Of a DNA stretch of 64,000 nucleotides, positions 1-7,963 are shown piece after piece. Position 1 is the first letter of the stretch. Each line of letters starts with the position of its first letter. The notes beneath the pieces were generated by a model. The model was not told where the DNA came from, did no database searches, and worked only from the letters and a program-made list of their open reading frames with translations. The translations under genes and the position numbers were made by a program. Origin of the DNA: Bradyrhizobium septentrionale (GTDB lineage: Bacteria; Pseudomonadota; Alphaproteobacteria; Rhizobiales; Xanthobacteraceae); the NCBI RefSeq assembly GCF_011516645.4, contig NZ_CP088285.1, positions 7,272,501 to 7,336,500 on the forward strand, read 5' to 3'.

Positions 1-1
1 C

Positions 2-484
2 AAGGGCTCCAAGACCGCCGCTGACCAGATGTGGATGGCCCGCTATCTGATGCTGCGTCTCACCGAGAGCTACGGCATCGATATCGAATTCCACTGCAAG
101 CCGCTCGGCGACACCGACTGGAATGGCTCGGGCATGCACGCCAACTTCTCGACCAAGTACATGCGCGAAGTCGGCGGCAAGGAATATTTCGAGAGCCTGA
201 TGAAGGCCTTCGACAAGAACCTGATGGACCACATCGCCGTCTACGGCCCGGACAACGACAAACGTCTGACCGGCAAGCACGAGACCGCGCCGTGGAACAA
301 GTTCAGCTACGGCGTGGCTGACCGTGGCGCTTCGATCCGCGTGCCCCACTCCTTCGTCAACAATGGCTACAAGGGCTATCTGGAAGACCGCCGCCCGAAC
401 TCCCAGGGCGACCCCTACCAGATCGCTTCGCAGATCCTGAAGACGATCTCCGAGGTTCCGACCGGCGCCAAGGCTGCAGCTTAA
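2..484 (+). CDS. glnII: Glutamine synthetase type II, C-terminal part (partial)
   Basis: The reading frame is open from the left edge, so the true start lies outside the window; 160 C-terminal residues are present. GSII makes glutamine from glutamate, ammonia and ATP in the cytosol. Visible family motifs are NGSGMHANFSTK (nucleotide/glutamate site), HETAPWNKFSYG and RGASIRVP (active-site strand), and an ending EDRRPNSQGDPYQI typical of the short eukaryotic-like GSII rather than bacterial GSI. GSII is characteristic of rhizobia and is usually nitrogen-regulated, but its promoter is not in view. A strong hairpin terminator follows at 558-597. Confidence 0.95.
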   Translation, partial: KGSKTAADQMWMARYLMLRLTESYGIDIEFHCKPLGDTDWNGSGMHANFSTKYMREVGGKEYFESLMKAFDKNLMDHIAVYGPDNDKRLTGKHETAPWNKFSYGVADRGASIRVPHSFVNNGYKGYLEDRRPNSQGDPYQIASQILKTISEVPTGAKAAA

Positions 485-557
485 TAAGGCTGCGGCTTAA
501 GTGGCTGCGGCCTAAGCAGCGATCGGACCCGGATGGAGCCATCCGGTACCGCAATTG

Positions 558-597
558 GGTCCGCCAGGGCGAGCGCCTTGGCGGACCTTTGCTTTTT
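558..597 (+). terminator. Rho-independent terminator of glnII
   Basis: A GC-rich arm at 558-571 (ggtccgccagggcg) pairs with 574-587 (cgccttggcggacc) with one G-T wobble, then a T-rich tail (tttgcttttt). It lies 73 bases after the glnII stop. Confidence 0.85.
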
Positions 598-697
598 AAG
601 GACAGTATTTGCGGGCGGCTTGCCGCCGAAAGCGGTTTCGCCGCGTTTTGAACCGCGCTAGATAACGATTGCATTTTGGCTGCCGGGGACACGGCGC

Positions 698-1402
698 TTG
701 TTTGAAGGATTTTACAAGGTCCGGTTCGAGCTGGGCGGCGCTGTCGGCCGCAGCGTGATGTATGTCGGTGACGGCAGGATGCTCGGCGGCAATTCGGCAT
801 TTGCCCATATCGGCACCTATGAGAAAGACGGCGACGAGGTCGCGGTCGAGATCCAGACCGTCCGCCACAACCCCGACCTGAACTACCGCGCGATGGCCGG
901 CACCGACGACGCGACGCTGATCGCCAAAGGCTGGCCGGACGGTGAGCTCTACCGTTTCAAGGGCGAACTGAGGGAATTGCCCGGCGTGCCGTTCCAGTCG
1001 GTGATGACGCCGATCACCGACGACGAAGTCCCGATTGCCGGCGGGGTCGGCGAGGGCGGCATCATCAACGGGCTCTATTCGATCCACATCCAGTTGCTCG
1101 ACGGGGTCGATGGCGGCCTGACCGGCGTGATGCTGCTGAACAACGGCCGCATCCTCGGCGGCGACGCGTTCTTCTACTATCTCGGCACCTACACCTCCGA
1201 GAAGGGCCGCTGGAAGGGCCAGATCCTCAATCAGGAACACACCTCGGCGATGGGCGAGCATCCGACCTTCGGCGGCCGCGAGGTCGGGATCGGTTTCGCC
1301 GGTACTTGCGACGCGGAAGGCGCGGTGCTCGAAGCGACCGCGCTTGCCGGCAAGCGCAGCCTCCGCCTCACGGCCGCGCTCAAGCTGATGCGGCGGGCAT
1401 GA
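698..1402 (+). CDS. GrlR-like tandem-domain protein, copy 1
   Basis: A 234-residue protein of two similar halves: an N-terminal unit with GFYKV and MLGGNSAFAHIGTY, and a C-terminal unit with NGLYSI and ILGGDAFFYYLGTYT. This layout matches the small beta-barrel GrlR fold (a negative regulator of type III secretion in enteric bacteria), here doubled. No type III secretion genes are nearby, so that role should not be assumed. The start is TTG at 698: the paralogue at 9327 aligns from exactly this position, begins with GTG, and has the same length. The stop overlaps the next start (ATGA at 1399-1402), suggesting translational coupling with the ModA-like gene. No signal peptide or membrane segment. 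Confidence 0.75.
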   Translation: MFEGFYKVRFELGGAVGRSVMYVGDGRMLGGNSAFAHIGTYEKDGDEVAVEIQTVRHNPDLNYRAMAGTDDATLIAKGWPDGELYRFKGELRELPGVPFQSVMTPITDDEVPIAGGVGEGGIINGLYSIHIQLLDGVDGGLTGVMLLNNGRILGGDAFFYYLGTYTSEKGRWKGQILNQEHTSAMGEHPTFGGREVGIGFAGTCDAEGAVLEATALAGKRSLRLTAALKLMRRA

Positions 1403-2094
1403 GCGGAATGGGCAATTCGGTTCGCGTGCTCTCGACATTGGCGCTGAAGGGCGCGGTCGCGCGGCTTGCCTCGGCCTATCAGGCGGCAAGCGGCGTTGCG
1501 ATCGATGCCGATTTCGCGCCGACGCTGGCGCTGCTCGAGCGCCTGCGTGGCGGCGAGGCGGCTGATCTGGTGATTTTGACCAAGGAAGGCCTCGACGAGA
1601 TGATCGGCGAAGGCCGCGTTGCGCGGGATAGCGCCGTCGATCTCGCGCGCTCCTATGTCGGCGTTGCGGTGAAGGCGAGCGCCGCGCATCCCGACATCAC
1701 AACCGAAGCCGCGCTGCGTGCGGCGCTGCTCGGTGCACGGGCGGTGGCCTATTCGCGGCTCGGCGCCAGCGGCATCCTGTTCGCGCGGCTGATCGAGCGG
1801 CTCGGCATCGCCACTGACATCAACGCGCGTGCGGTGATCATTCCCGCAGGCTTCACCGCGGAAAAGCTCGTCAGTGGTGAGGCCGATCTTGCGATCCAGC
1901 AGATCAGCGAGTTGAAGCAGATCGATGGCATCGAGATCGTCGGGCCGATTCCCCTGAACCTGCAGACGCCGGCGGTGTTTTCCGCCGGCCGGATAGCCAC
2001 CTCGCAACGCGCAGAGGCCGCCGATCATCTGCTGCGCTATCTGTCGTCCGCTGATGTCGCGCCGGTGTTGCGGGAGACCGGGCTCGAGCCTTGA
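1399..2094 (+). CDS. ModA-like periplasmic-type substrate-binding protein
   Basis: 231 residues resembling the bacterial extracellular solute-binding family 11 (ModA type): early VRVLSTLALKGAVARLASAYQAASG, then GEAADLVILTKEGLDEMI, YSRLGASGILFARLIERLGI and a late GEADLAIQQISEL. Such proteins bind molybdate or other small anions for ABC import. No clear signal peptide is visible and no modB/modC follows, so it may be a solitary, possibly cytoplasmic, relative. The ATG at 1399 overlaps the preceding stop by four bases, so the two genes probably share a transcript. Substrate unknown. Confidence 0.75.
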   Translation: MSGMGNSVRVLSTLALKGAVARLASAYQAASGVAIDADFAPTLALLERLRGGEAADLVILTKEGLDEMIGEGRVARDSAVDLARSYVGVAVKASAAHPDITTEAALRAALLGARAVAYSRLGASGILFARLIERLGIATDINARAVIIPAGFTAEKLVSGEADLAIQQISELKQIDGIEIVGPIPLNLQTPAVFSAGRIATSQRAEAADHLLRYLSSADVAPVLRETGLEP

Positions 2095-2126
2095 ATTTGC
2101 CCGCACCGCGACGCAACCTGCCGCCC

Positions 2127-2945
2127 ATGTTCAAACTGTTCCATGCATTCGTTGTTGCCGTGGCACTCGCCGCGCCCGCGCTGGCCCACGCGCAATCGGC
2201 CGACCTCGTGCTGTGCGACCGGCTCGCCGCCGATCCCACCGATCCCGACAAGCCGGCCGACGTGAAGGGCGTGGGCGAGATCGCATCGGCGGATATCGCG
2301 ACCGCGATCAAGTATTGCGCGGTGGCGGCAAGATCCTCGCGGCGCGCGATGTATGCGCTCGGCCGCGCCCATGCCGCCAACCGGCAGACGGCGGAAGCGA
2401 TGGCCGCCTGGCGCAAAGCCGCCGACAAGGGCTCGACATCGGCAATGGTCGAGCTCGGCGTGCTCTACGGCAATGGCACCGGCGTTGCCAAGGACGAGGC
2501 GCAGGCGCGCAAATTGTTCGAGCGTGCGGCGCAGGCCGGTAACGCGCGCGGCGTCAGCAATCTTGCGGCACTCGGCGGCGGCACCGCATCCGACCCGGCA
2601 CGCGCCCGCGAATTGCTCGCCAGATCTGCCGAGACCAATGCGGAGGCGCAGTACCAGCTCGGCATGATGCTCGCCGAGGGCAAGGGCGGTGCGCAGGACG
2701 ACGCTGCCGCACGCGCGCTGTTCGAGAAGGCGGCGGCTCAGAACCATCCGGGCGCGCTGGAGCGGATGGGGGCGTTCGCGCAGGCCGGCCGCGGCGGTCC
2801 GAAAGATAGTGATGCAGCGAAGGCCTACTATGAGCGGGCGGCGGCGCTCGGCGACGAGGATGCCAAGAAGGCGCTGGAGCGCGCCCGCTGTCCCTATGTC
2901 ATCAAGGACAAGCGCGGCAACGCCGTGACCAATCTCTGCTTCTAG
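2127..2945 (+). CDS. Secreted Sel1-repeat protein
   Basis: 272 residues. An N-terminal signal peptide (FKLFHAFVVAVALAAPALAHA) is followed by tandem Sel1-like alpha-helical repeats of about 36 residues, seen as AMYALGRAH, AMVELGVLYGNGTGVAKDEAQARKL, AEAQYQLGMMLAEGKG and ALERMGAFAQAGRG with DAAKAYYERAAALGDEDAKKAL. Sel1 repeats mediate protein-protein contacts. ATG 2127 is preferred to the in-frame TTG at 2091 because the signal peptide starts there. It lies 32 bases after the ModA-like gene and may belong to the same operon. Partner unknown. Confidence 0.85.
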   Translation: MFKLFHAFVVAVALAAPALAHAQSADLVLCDRLAADPTDPDKPADVKGVGEIASADIATAIKYCAVAARSSRRAMYALGRAHAANRQTAEAMAAWRKAADKGSTSAMVELGVLYGNGTGVAKDEAQARKLFERAAQAGNARGVSNLAALGGGTASDPARARELLARSAETNAEAQYQLGMMLAEGKGGAQDDAAARALFEKAAAQNHPGALERMGAFAQAGRGGPKDSDAAKAYYERAAALGDEDAKKALERARCPYVIKDKRGNAVTNLCF

Positions 2946-3102
2946 TTCCGGTGGCCCCTGGAATAGAAGAAACTGGCCCTTTCTTGCCGGCACATTCTGA
3001 TTCTACAGTCGGCGGGTATCAGTTTGCGCTTCGAAGGCAATGCTCTCACGCCAGGCATAGTGCAGCTTTGCGCAAACGTCGCAGACGCCGGGGTACCATT
3101 TG

Positions 3103-3729
3103 ATGATTTCTCAGTTCTTCGAAGTCCAGATCAAGGACGGGCACATCAACCGCTATATGGACCTCGCGGCTTCGCTGAGGCCTGCGCTTGACGCCATGGG
3201 CGGCTGTCTCTTCATCGATCGTTTCCAGAGCCTGACCCGCAAGAACCTTCTGCTGTCCTATCAGATCTGGCAGGACGAAGGCGCCATGACCGCGTGGCGC
3301 GTGGATGCGGGGCATCATGCGGTGCAAAAGATCGGCCGCGAGGATGTCTTCTCCGACTACCGCATCCGGATCGCCCAGGTGATCCATGAAGCAAGGCCGG
3401 GCCGCCCGATCTGGCAGCCCGAGCGACGCACGCCATACAATGACCCCGCAAGACGTCCCCCGACCTATGTCATTGCGTCGGAGTCGACCAATCCCGATCT
3501 GCCGGCAGCGACGGAGTGGCGTCGGGATTCCTTCCAAAGCATGTATCGCGATGGCCGGTTCGCGCACCTCGTCGACCTGCCGGATTATCAATCCGGTCTG
3601 GACTTCGGCGCGCAGCTCTTCAGCGATCCGAGGACCGAATATTTCCGCATTTTCGAGGTCATGCGCGACTACGGAATGTACGAGCGCGCTGAGGCGCCGC
3701 AGTATTATCCGCCGGTGCAGAGACCTTAG
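3103..3729 (+). CDS. NIPSNAP/ABM-like dimeric alpha-beta barrel protein
   Basis: 208 residues without signal peptide or membrane segments. The N-terminal 95 residues (SQFFEVQIKDGHINRYMDLAASLRP, then LLSYQIWQDEGAMTAWR) look like an antibiotic-biosynthesis-monooxygenase type ferredoxin-like fold: a beta strand, a helix, then a strand with aromatic residues and W-R near the end. The C-terminal half, with several tyrosines (YFRIFEVMRDYGMYE), may be a degenerate second barrel. Enzymatic activity cannot be assigned. ATG 3103 is chosen over the TTG directly before it. Confidence 0.65.
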   Translation: MISQFFEVQIKDGHINRYMDLAASLRPALDAMGGCLFIDRFQSLTRKNLLLSYQIWQDEGAMTAWRVDAGHHAVQKIGREDVFSDYRIRIAQVIHEARPGRPIWQPERRTPYNDPARRPPTYVIASESTNPDLPAATEWRRDSFQSMYRDGRFAHLVDLPDYQSGLDFGAQLFSDPRTEYFRIFEVMRDYGMYERAEAPQYYPPVQRP

Positions 3730-3781
3730 ACGGACAAGGCGATGCCGGCTTTCCTTCGCCACAAGTGCGAGGTGGTGATCT

Positions 3782-3806
3782 GGAACGCTCGTCCCAGCCT
3801 GTCGTT
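3782..3806 (+). promoter_or_regulatory. Candidate EcfG (general stress response) promoter
   Basis: GGAAC at 3782-3786, 16 bases, then CGTT at 3803-3806. This matches the GGAAC-N16/17-CGTT consensus of alphaproteobacterial sigma-EcfG promoters. It lies 32 bases before the ATG of the 49-residue protein at 3838, inside the gap after the preceding gene. Confidence 0.6.
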
Positions 3807-3837
3807 GATATGCGAAAGGCACTGGCGAGGCGACGTC

Positions 3838-3987
3838 ATGATCCGCAAATTGCGTTCCGGCGAGTACCGGCTGTATTCCCGCAACGTCAATCCGAAGACC
3901 GGCAAGCGCCGCAATCTCGGCACGTTCAAGTCGCGCACGGCGGCGGAGAAGCACGAGCGCGACGTGCAGTATTTCAAACGGCACTAA
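3838..3987 (+). CDS. Small basic conserved protein (49 aa)
   Basis: A short basic protein with IRKLRSGEYRLYSRN, KTGKRRNLGTF and AAEKHERDVQYFKRH. I recognise this as a small protein conserved in bradyrhizobia; the strand-strand-helix pattern resembles the arm-type DNA-binding domain found at the N-terminus of phage-like integrases, but there is no catalytic domain. A candidate EcfG promoter 32 bases upstream suggests expression under general stress. ATG 3838 is preferred to a longer in-frame start at 3742, because the promoter lies inside that extension. Confidence 0.7.
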   Translation: MIRKLRSGEYRLYSRNVNPKTGKRRNLGTFKSRTAAEKHERDVQYFKRH

Positions 3988-3996
3988 TTTGCGGGT

Positions 3997-4629
3997 TTAC
4001 GGCGCGGGGCAGGCCGCGCCGGACTTCACCCAGGCCTCGACCAGCGCGCCGGCCTGCGCCTGCGTGCCCGGTGCGGGTGAGCGGCCGAAGCCGGGATGCC
4101 AGGCCCAGCCCACCAGCGTGTCCTTGCCGATATGATCGATCAGTTCCTCGACCTTGCGGCCGCCATTGCGCGCGGGATCCCTGATCTGCGCGCAGATCTC
4201 GCCGACTGTCTTTCCGGCCCACGCCATCTCGCGCGGCGCGAGGTGCCATTCCGGGTGGCCCGGCACGCGCGCGGGCTCGAAATTGGCGTGCTTGTGACAG
4301 ATCGAGCAACGCATTGCGCTGGCGCCGTGGCCGTCGGCGCCGCGCGTGACCGGCGGCTGGTGCATGCGGCTGATGTCGCCTTGCCGCGGACTGTCGCCGG
4401 CGGGATGGCAATTTGTGCAGCGCGGATGCGTCAAAACCTTGCCGAGCTCGGTGAAGATCGCCGCGGAGCGCTGCTCGACATTCTCGATTCCGGCAAAGCT
4501 TTCCGGTGAGGCGAGGGCATGGCTGGCGCTCTGCGATGCCGCGTAGCCCGCGCATAGGCTGGTCGCGAGCGCCGTCAGCACTGCCATGATCCGAAACCGC
4601 GTGTCCGATGTCATCGCGCGCGGGCTCAT
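3997..4629 (-). CDS. Periplasmic c-type cytochrome of the molybdenum hydroxylase operon
   Basis: 210 residues with a hydrophobic signal segment (RIMAVLTALATSLCAGYAAS) and two haem c motifs, CTNCH and CSICH, so a secreted dihaem-type electron carrier. The ATG at 4629 overlaps the TGA of the small-subunit gene (ATGA), so it is the third gene of the operon. In related IorAB-type aldehyde/isoquinoline oxidoreductases a membrane or periplasmic cytochrome accepts electrons from the iron-sulfur subunit; that is the inferred role. Distal residues KTVGEICAQIRDPARNGG and DTLVGWAWHPG resemble the isoquinoline 1-oxidoreductase-associated cytochromes. Confidence 0.8.
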   Translation of the reverse strand: MSPRAMTSDTRFRIMAVLTALATSLCAGYAASQSASHALASPESFAGIENVEQRSAAIFTELGKVLTHPRCTNCHPAGDSPRQGDISRMHQPPVTRGADGHGASAMRCSICHKHANFEPARVPGHPEWHLAPREMAWAGKTVGEICAQIRDPARNGGRKVEELIDHIGKDTLVGWAWHPGFGRSPAPGTQAQAGALVEAWVKSGAACPAP

Positions 4630-5068
4630 TTGTTGGCGGTCAGATAGCGTTTGGAATCGGCGAGGATCACGTCGCGCACCGCCTGGTGATATTTGATGTA
4701 GCCGGTGCAGCGGCACAGATGGCCGTCGAGCGCATCGGCAATCACTGTCTCGAGCTGCTCCCGTGCCACCGGCGTCTTCGCCAACCGTTCGAGCAGAACC
4801 TGGCCTTCGTTGAGGAAGCCGGCCGTGCAGTAGCCGCACTGGAACGCGAAGTGGTCGATGAAGGCCCGCTGTAGCGCCGAGAGTTCGCCGTCCCTGGCGT
4901 GGCCCTCGACGGTGCGGATCGCCTTGCCGTCGAAATTCGCCGCCGGCACCACGCAGGTCGGGCTGGTGTAGCGAGCATCTCGCGCAGGAAATCGTTCATC
5001 GAGAGGTCGTCGCGGACCTCGACGGGGCCGTGCTTCTGGCCGTTGATGGTGAGGTTGAGCGTCGTCAC
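4626..5068 (-). pseudogene. Broken [2Fe-2S] small subunit of molybdenum hydroxylase (iorA-like)
   Basis: The gene starts at GTG 5068, overlapping the large-subunit stop (GTGA), and encodes TTLNLTINGQKHGPVEVRDD and NDFLREML in one frame. Around 4965-4975 the homology jumps to another frame that continues with TSPTCVVPAANFDGKAIRTV and the C-terminal [2Fe-2S] domain (CGYCTAGF and CRCTGYIKYHQAV), ending at 4626. The plant-type N-terminal iron-sulfur motif (CGxGxCGxC) normally lying between is absent. The span is 443 bases, not a multiple of three, so a deletion of roughly 26 codons plus a frame change is the simplest reading. Without the first cluster, electron transfer from the molybdenum centre should fail. 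A sequencing error would explain the frame but not the missing cysteines. Confidence 0.8.
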
Positions 5069-7854
5069 GCAAGCGCTCCCTTGAGCAGGCTCGAGGTCAC
5101 CGGCAATGAGCGGAAGCGGTGGCCGGTCGCGTCGTTGATGGCGTTGAGCAGCGCCGGCACGATCGGGATCATCACCACCTCGGCCATGCCCTTGGGCGGT
5201 TCGTCCGGCGTCAGCGGCGGCAGCATCTCGATCTCGAGATCGTGCAGTGGCAGGTCGGAGCCGCGCGCGATCAGGTATTGGCCGAGATTCCACTGCCCGT
5301 TGCCGGGGCCACCTTCGAACGGCGGCAGGGTTTCGAGCAGCGCGTAGCCGACGCCCATCGCGAAGCCGCCATGGGACTGGCCGAGCACGACTTCGGACAC
5401 CAGCGCCTGGCCGCACTCGAACACGCTATAGGCCTTGGCGATGCGCAAGGTGCCGGTCGCGCGCTCGATCTCGACGCGTACCAGCGTGCCGCACATCGAG
5501 GTGTAGGCGGTGCCGATCCGGTTGTTGTCGGTCGGCGGGAACTTCACGCTGACGCGGTCGATCCGCTCGAATGCGCTGCGGCCGCGGCGGATCGCCAGCG
5601 CGTCGATCTCGGCGCGGTACTGCTCGCCGAACAGCGGGAAGCGCGCGCGCGACCAGGCCCAGCGCGAGAAGCTGTGCGCCACCGCGCCGGTGACGAAGCC
5701 GCGCGTGTGCGCGGTCGCCGCAAGCTTTGGCAATGGCAGCGGCGCGAGCTCGTCGAGCACAAGTTGCCCGTCCCGCCAGCGCGCCTTGTCCCATTGCCGG
5801 GCGCGCGGATCGGTCTTGCCGATCTGCCAGAGCTCGAGCGCCGCCGGCCACAGGCCGAAGCGGAAGATGATGCGGGCGGCCTCGGCCGACGAATGCGTGC
5901 CGACATGGGCGCCGATCGAGGCGCTGGTCGCCGAACTGATCGCGGGCACCCAGCGCGGGTTCTTCTCGGCGAGATCCTGGGTCTTCTGATCCATCGTGTA
6001 GGGATCGCCCGAGGTGACGAGCCCGAGCGCGTCGTAGCTGTCGACCCGGGAGACGGCGACCTCATCGGCGACGGCGCCAAGATGGCCCGCGACCCGGTTG
6101 GCAAGCGCCGTGCCGATGCCGTTGCCCATCTCGACGTGATCGCAGAAGATCGCGATCCGTCCCTCGGGATCGATCTCGACCCGGCCGAGCGAGCAATCCG
6201 CGCCCGCACCGTAATCCTTGGTGACGCAGGCGACGCCGGTGCCGATCAGCCGTCCCTCGGATGCGGTCTGCTTGAATTGCGCGCGCTGCTGCCAGATCGG
6301 ATGCTTCTCGAGCTTGTCGAGGATTTCGGGTGTGCGCACCGAAACGATGTAGGGGTTGCCGGTCATGGTCCGGCCGTTCTGCTTCAGCGCGTTGTTGCGG
6401 CGGAACGCGATCGGGTCGACCTTGAGCTCGCTGGCGGCCTCGTCGATCAGGACTTCGAGCGCGGTCATGGTCTGCAGCGTGCCGTAGCCGCGCATCGAGC
6501 CTGCGGTGACGGCGCGCGAATGCAGCGCCACGGTGGTGACGTCCACCTTCGGGACGTCGTAGATGCCGATCGCCGCGGTCGCGGCGACGGTCGCGACGTT
6601 GGCGGAGAAATTGGCGAGCCCGCCGCCGTCGAGCACATGGTCGGCGGCGAACGCCGTGATCTTGCCGCTCGTGCGATCGATGCCGATCCGCGAGCGCATC
6701 TTGATCGGATGGCGTTTGATGCCGCCCTGAAATTGCTGGTAGCGGTCGTGCGCCAGCCGCACCGGCCGTCCCGGGAAGAACATCGCCGCCAGCGCGACGT
6801 ACAGCACGAAGGGCGTATGGTCGCGGCCGCCGAAGCCGCCGCCGACATGGGCGAACTGCGCGTTGATGTGCGACGGCCGGTAGGGCGGGCGGGCCTTGCC
6901 CAGCATGAAGGCGATCGACTCGGTCGCCTCATAGGGCGACTGCACGCCGAGCACCAGTTCGAGATTGCCGCCCTTGTCGCTGTACCAGGCGAGCCCGCTC
7001 TCCGGCTCCAGGAACATCGGATCGACCGATTGCGTCTCGAACTCGCGGTCAAGCACGAGCTGCGACGGATCGTCCTTGGCGAGCTGGGCGCGGATCGCTT
7101 CGCCATGGGTTGCGGCCTTGGCGTAGTCGGCCTTGGTCTCCTTGGCGAGCGGCAGCCAGACCGGCAGCGCCGCGTTCTGGATCCGGCTCGGTGAGACCCA
7201 GCCGGCCAGGATCGGCGAATAGACGTCGGGCGCGTCAGGCGTGGCGCCGGCCACCCGCGTGAAGCGGTACGCGCCGTAATTCGGGATGACGACCGGTCCG
7301 GTCTCGTCGCCGAACTTGACGAAGCCGCCGTCACGCAGCGCGAGGCGCGCCCGGTCGAAGGTGTCGAACCGCTCGAAGATCAACAGCGCGACCGGCTGTC
7401 CGAGATAGAGCGGCGTCTTGCCGACCGGGCAGAACAGGTCGCCAGTGTAGAACTCCGGCACCCGCGTGCCGATGCGGTCGAGATCGGCTGCGGTCACGAT
7501 AACCGACGGTTTCAGCGCGCCATCGAGGCGCGCGAGGTCCATGCCGGCATAGACATGCGTCGCGTCATCGGCGCGGACCAGAATGGCGTGCGAGGTGGTC
7601 GCGGGCCAGCCCGGCATGTCGGCGGCACGAAAGTCGGAGGCGTAGAGCTTGGCGCCGGTGACCTTGGCCACGCCGTCGACGCGGCCGGCGGCCGTCGCCG
7701 CCGGGTTGAAATGCCCGCGCCCGGGAAGCGTCTCGCGGCTCGCGAAGGTCGGTTCCTTGGCGAGCGCCAGATGCGACAGGCTGACCGAGATGCCGCCGGC
7801 CGACAACCACTTCACGAATTCGCGTCGCGAGGGCCGCATGGTGTGATCTCTCAT
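5065..7854 (-). CDS. Molybdopterin-binding large subunit, xanthine dehydrogenase/IorB family
   Basis: 929 residues. A twin-arginine type leader (RPSRREFVKWLSAGG) indicates Tat export with cofactor bound. The molybdenum-hydroxylase core is visible: GGGFGGRDHTPF (dioxo-Mo site loop), GSMRGYGTLQTM, MGNGIGTALANRVAG, and a C-terminal AMGVGYALLETL and PPKGMAEV with the glutamate position of the family. It oxidises aldehydes or N-heterocycles by hydroxylation; the substrate cannot be read from the sequence. ATG 7854 is used (a TTG precedes it; ATG 7839 is also possible). The gene is intact although its electron-accepting partner at 4626-5068 is broken. Confidence 0.88.
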   Translation of the reverse strand: MRDHTMRPSRREFVKWLSAGGISVSLSHLALAKEPTFASRETLPGRGHFNPAATAAGRVDGVAKVTGAKLYASDFRAADMPGWPATTSHAILVRADDATHVYAGMDLARLDGALKPSVIVTAADLDRIGTRVPEFYTGDLFCPVGKTPLYLGQPVALLIFERFDTFDRARLALRDGGFVKFGDETGPVVIPNYGAYRFTRVAGATPDAPDVYSPILAGWVSPSRIQNAALPVWLPLAKETKADYAKAATHGEAIRAQLAKDDPSQLVLDREFETQSVDPMFLEPESGLAWYSDKGGNLELVLGVQSPYEATESIAFMLGKARPPYRPSHINAQFAHVGGGFGGRDHTPFVLYVALAAMFFPGRPVRLAHDRYQQFQGGIKRHPIKMRSRIGIDRTSGKITAFAADHVLDGGGLANFSANVATVAATAAIGIYDVPKVDVTTVALHSRAVTAGSMRGYGTLQTMTALEVLIDEAASELKVDPIAFRRNNALKQNGRTMTGNPYIVSVRTPEILDKLEKHPIWQQRAQFKQTASEGRLIGTGVACVTKDYGAGADCSLGRVEIDPEGRIAIFCDHVEMGNGIGTALANRVAGHLGAVADEVAVSRVDSYDALGLVTSGDPYTMDQKTQDLAEKNPRWVPAISSATSASIGAHVGTHSSAEAARIIFRFGLWPAALELWQIGKTDPRARQWDKARWRDGQLVLDELAPLPLPKLAATAHTRGFVTGAVAHSFSRWAWSRARFPLFGEQYRAEIDALAIRRGRSAFERIDRVSVKFPPTDNNRIGTAYTSMCGTLVRVEIERATGTLRIAKAYSVFECGQALVSEVVLGQSHGGFAMGVGYALLETLPPFEGGPGNGQWNLGQYLIARGSDLPLHDLEIEMLPPLTPDEPPKGMAEVVMIPIVPALLNAINDATGHRFRSLPVTSSLLKGALA

Positions 7855-7963
7855 CAACGCTTCGACGGCATATCGCGCCGGGGTTTATCGATCGGTGTGG
7901 CACACGCAAAAGTATTGCGACAAAGCGAGCGCGATCGCAACGCCGCAATAGGTCGTAGCCGCC

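Noticed and set aside
5119..7194. 691-codon plus-strand frame opposite the molybdenum-hydroxylase gene
   Set aside because: It is a shadow of the large-subunit gene: Arg/Ala/Gly/Asp-rich, no motifs, and the minus-strand protein is clearly real.
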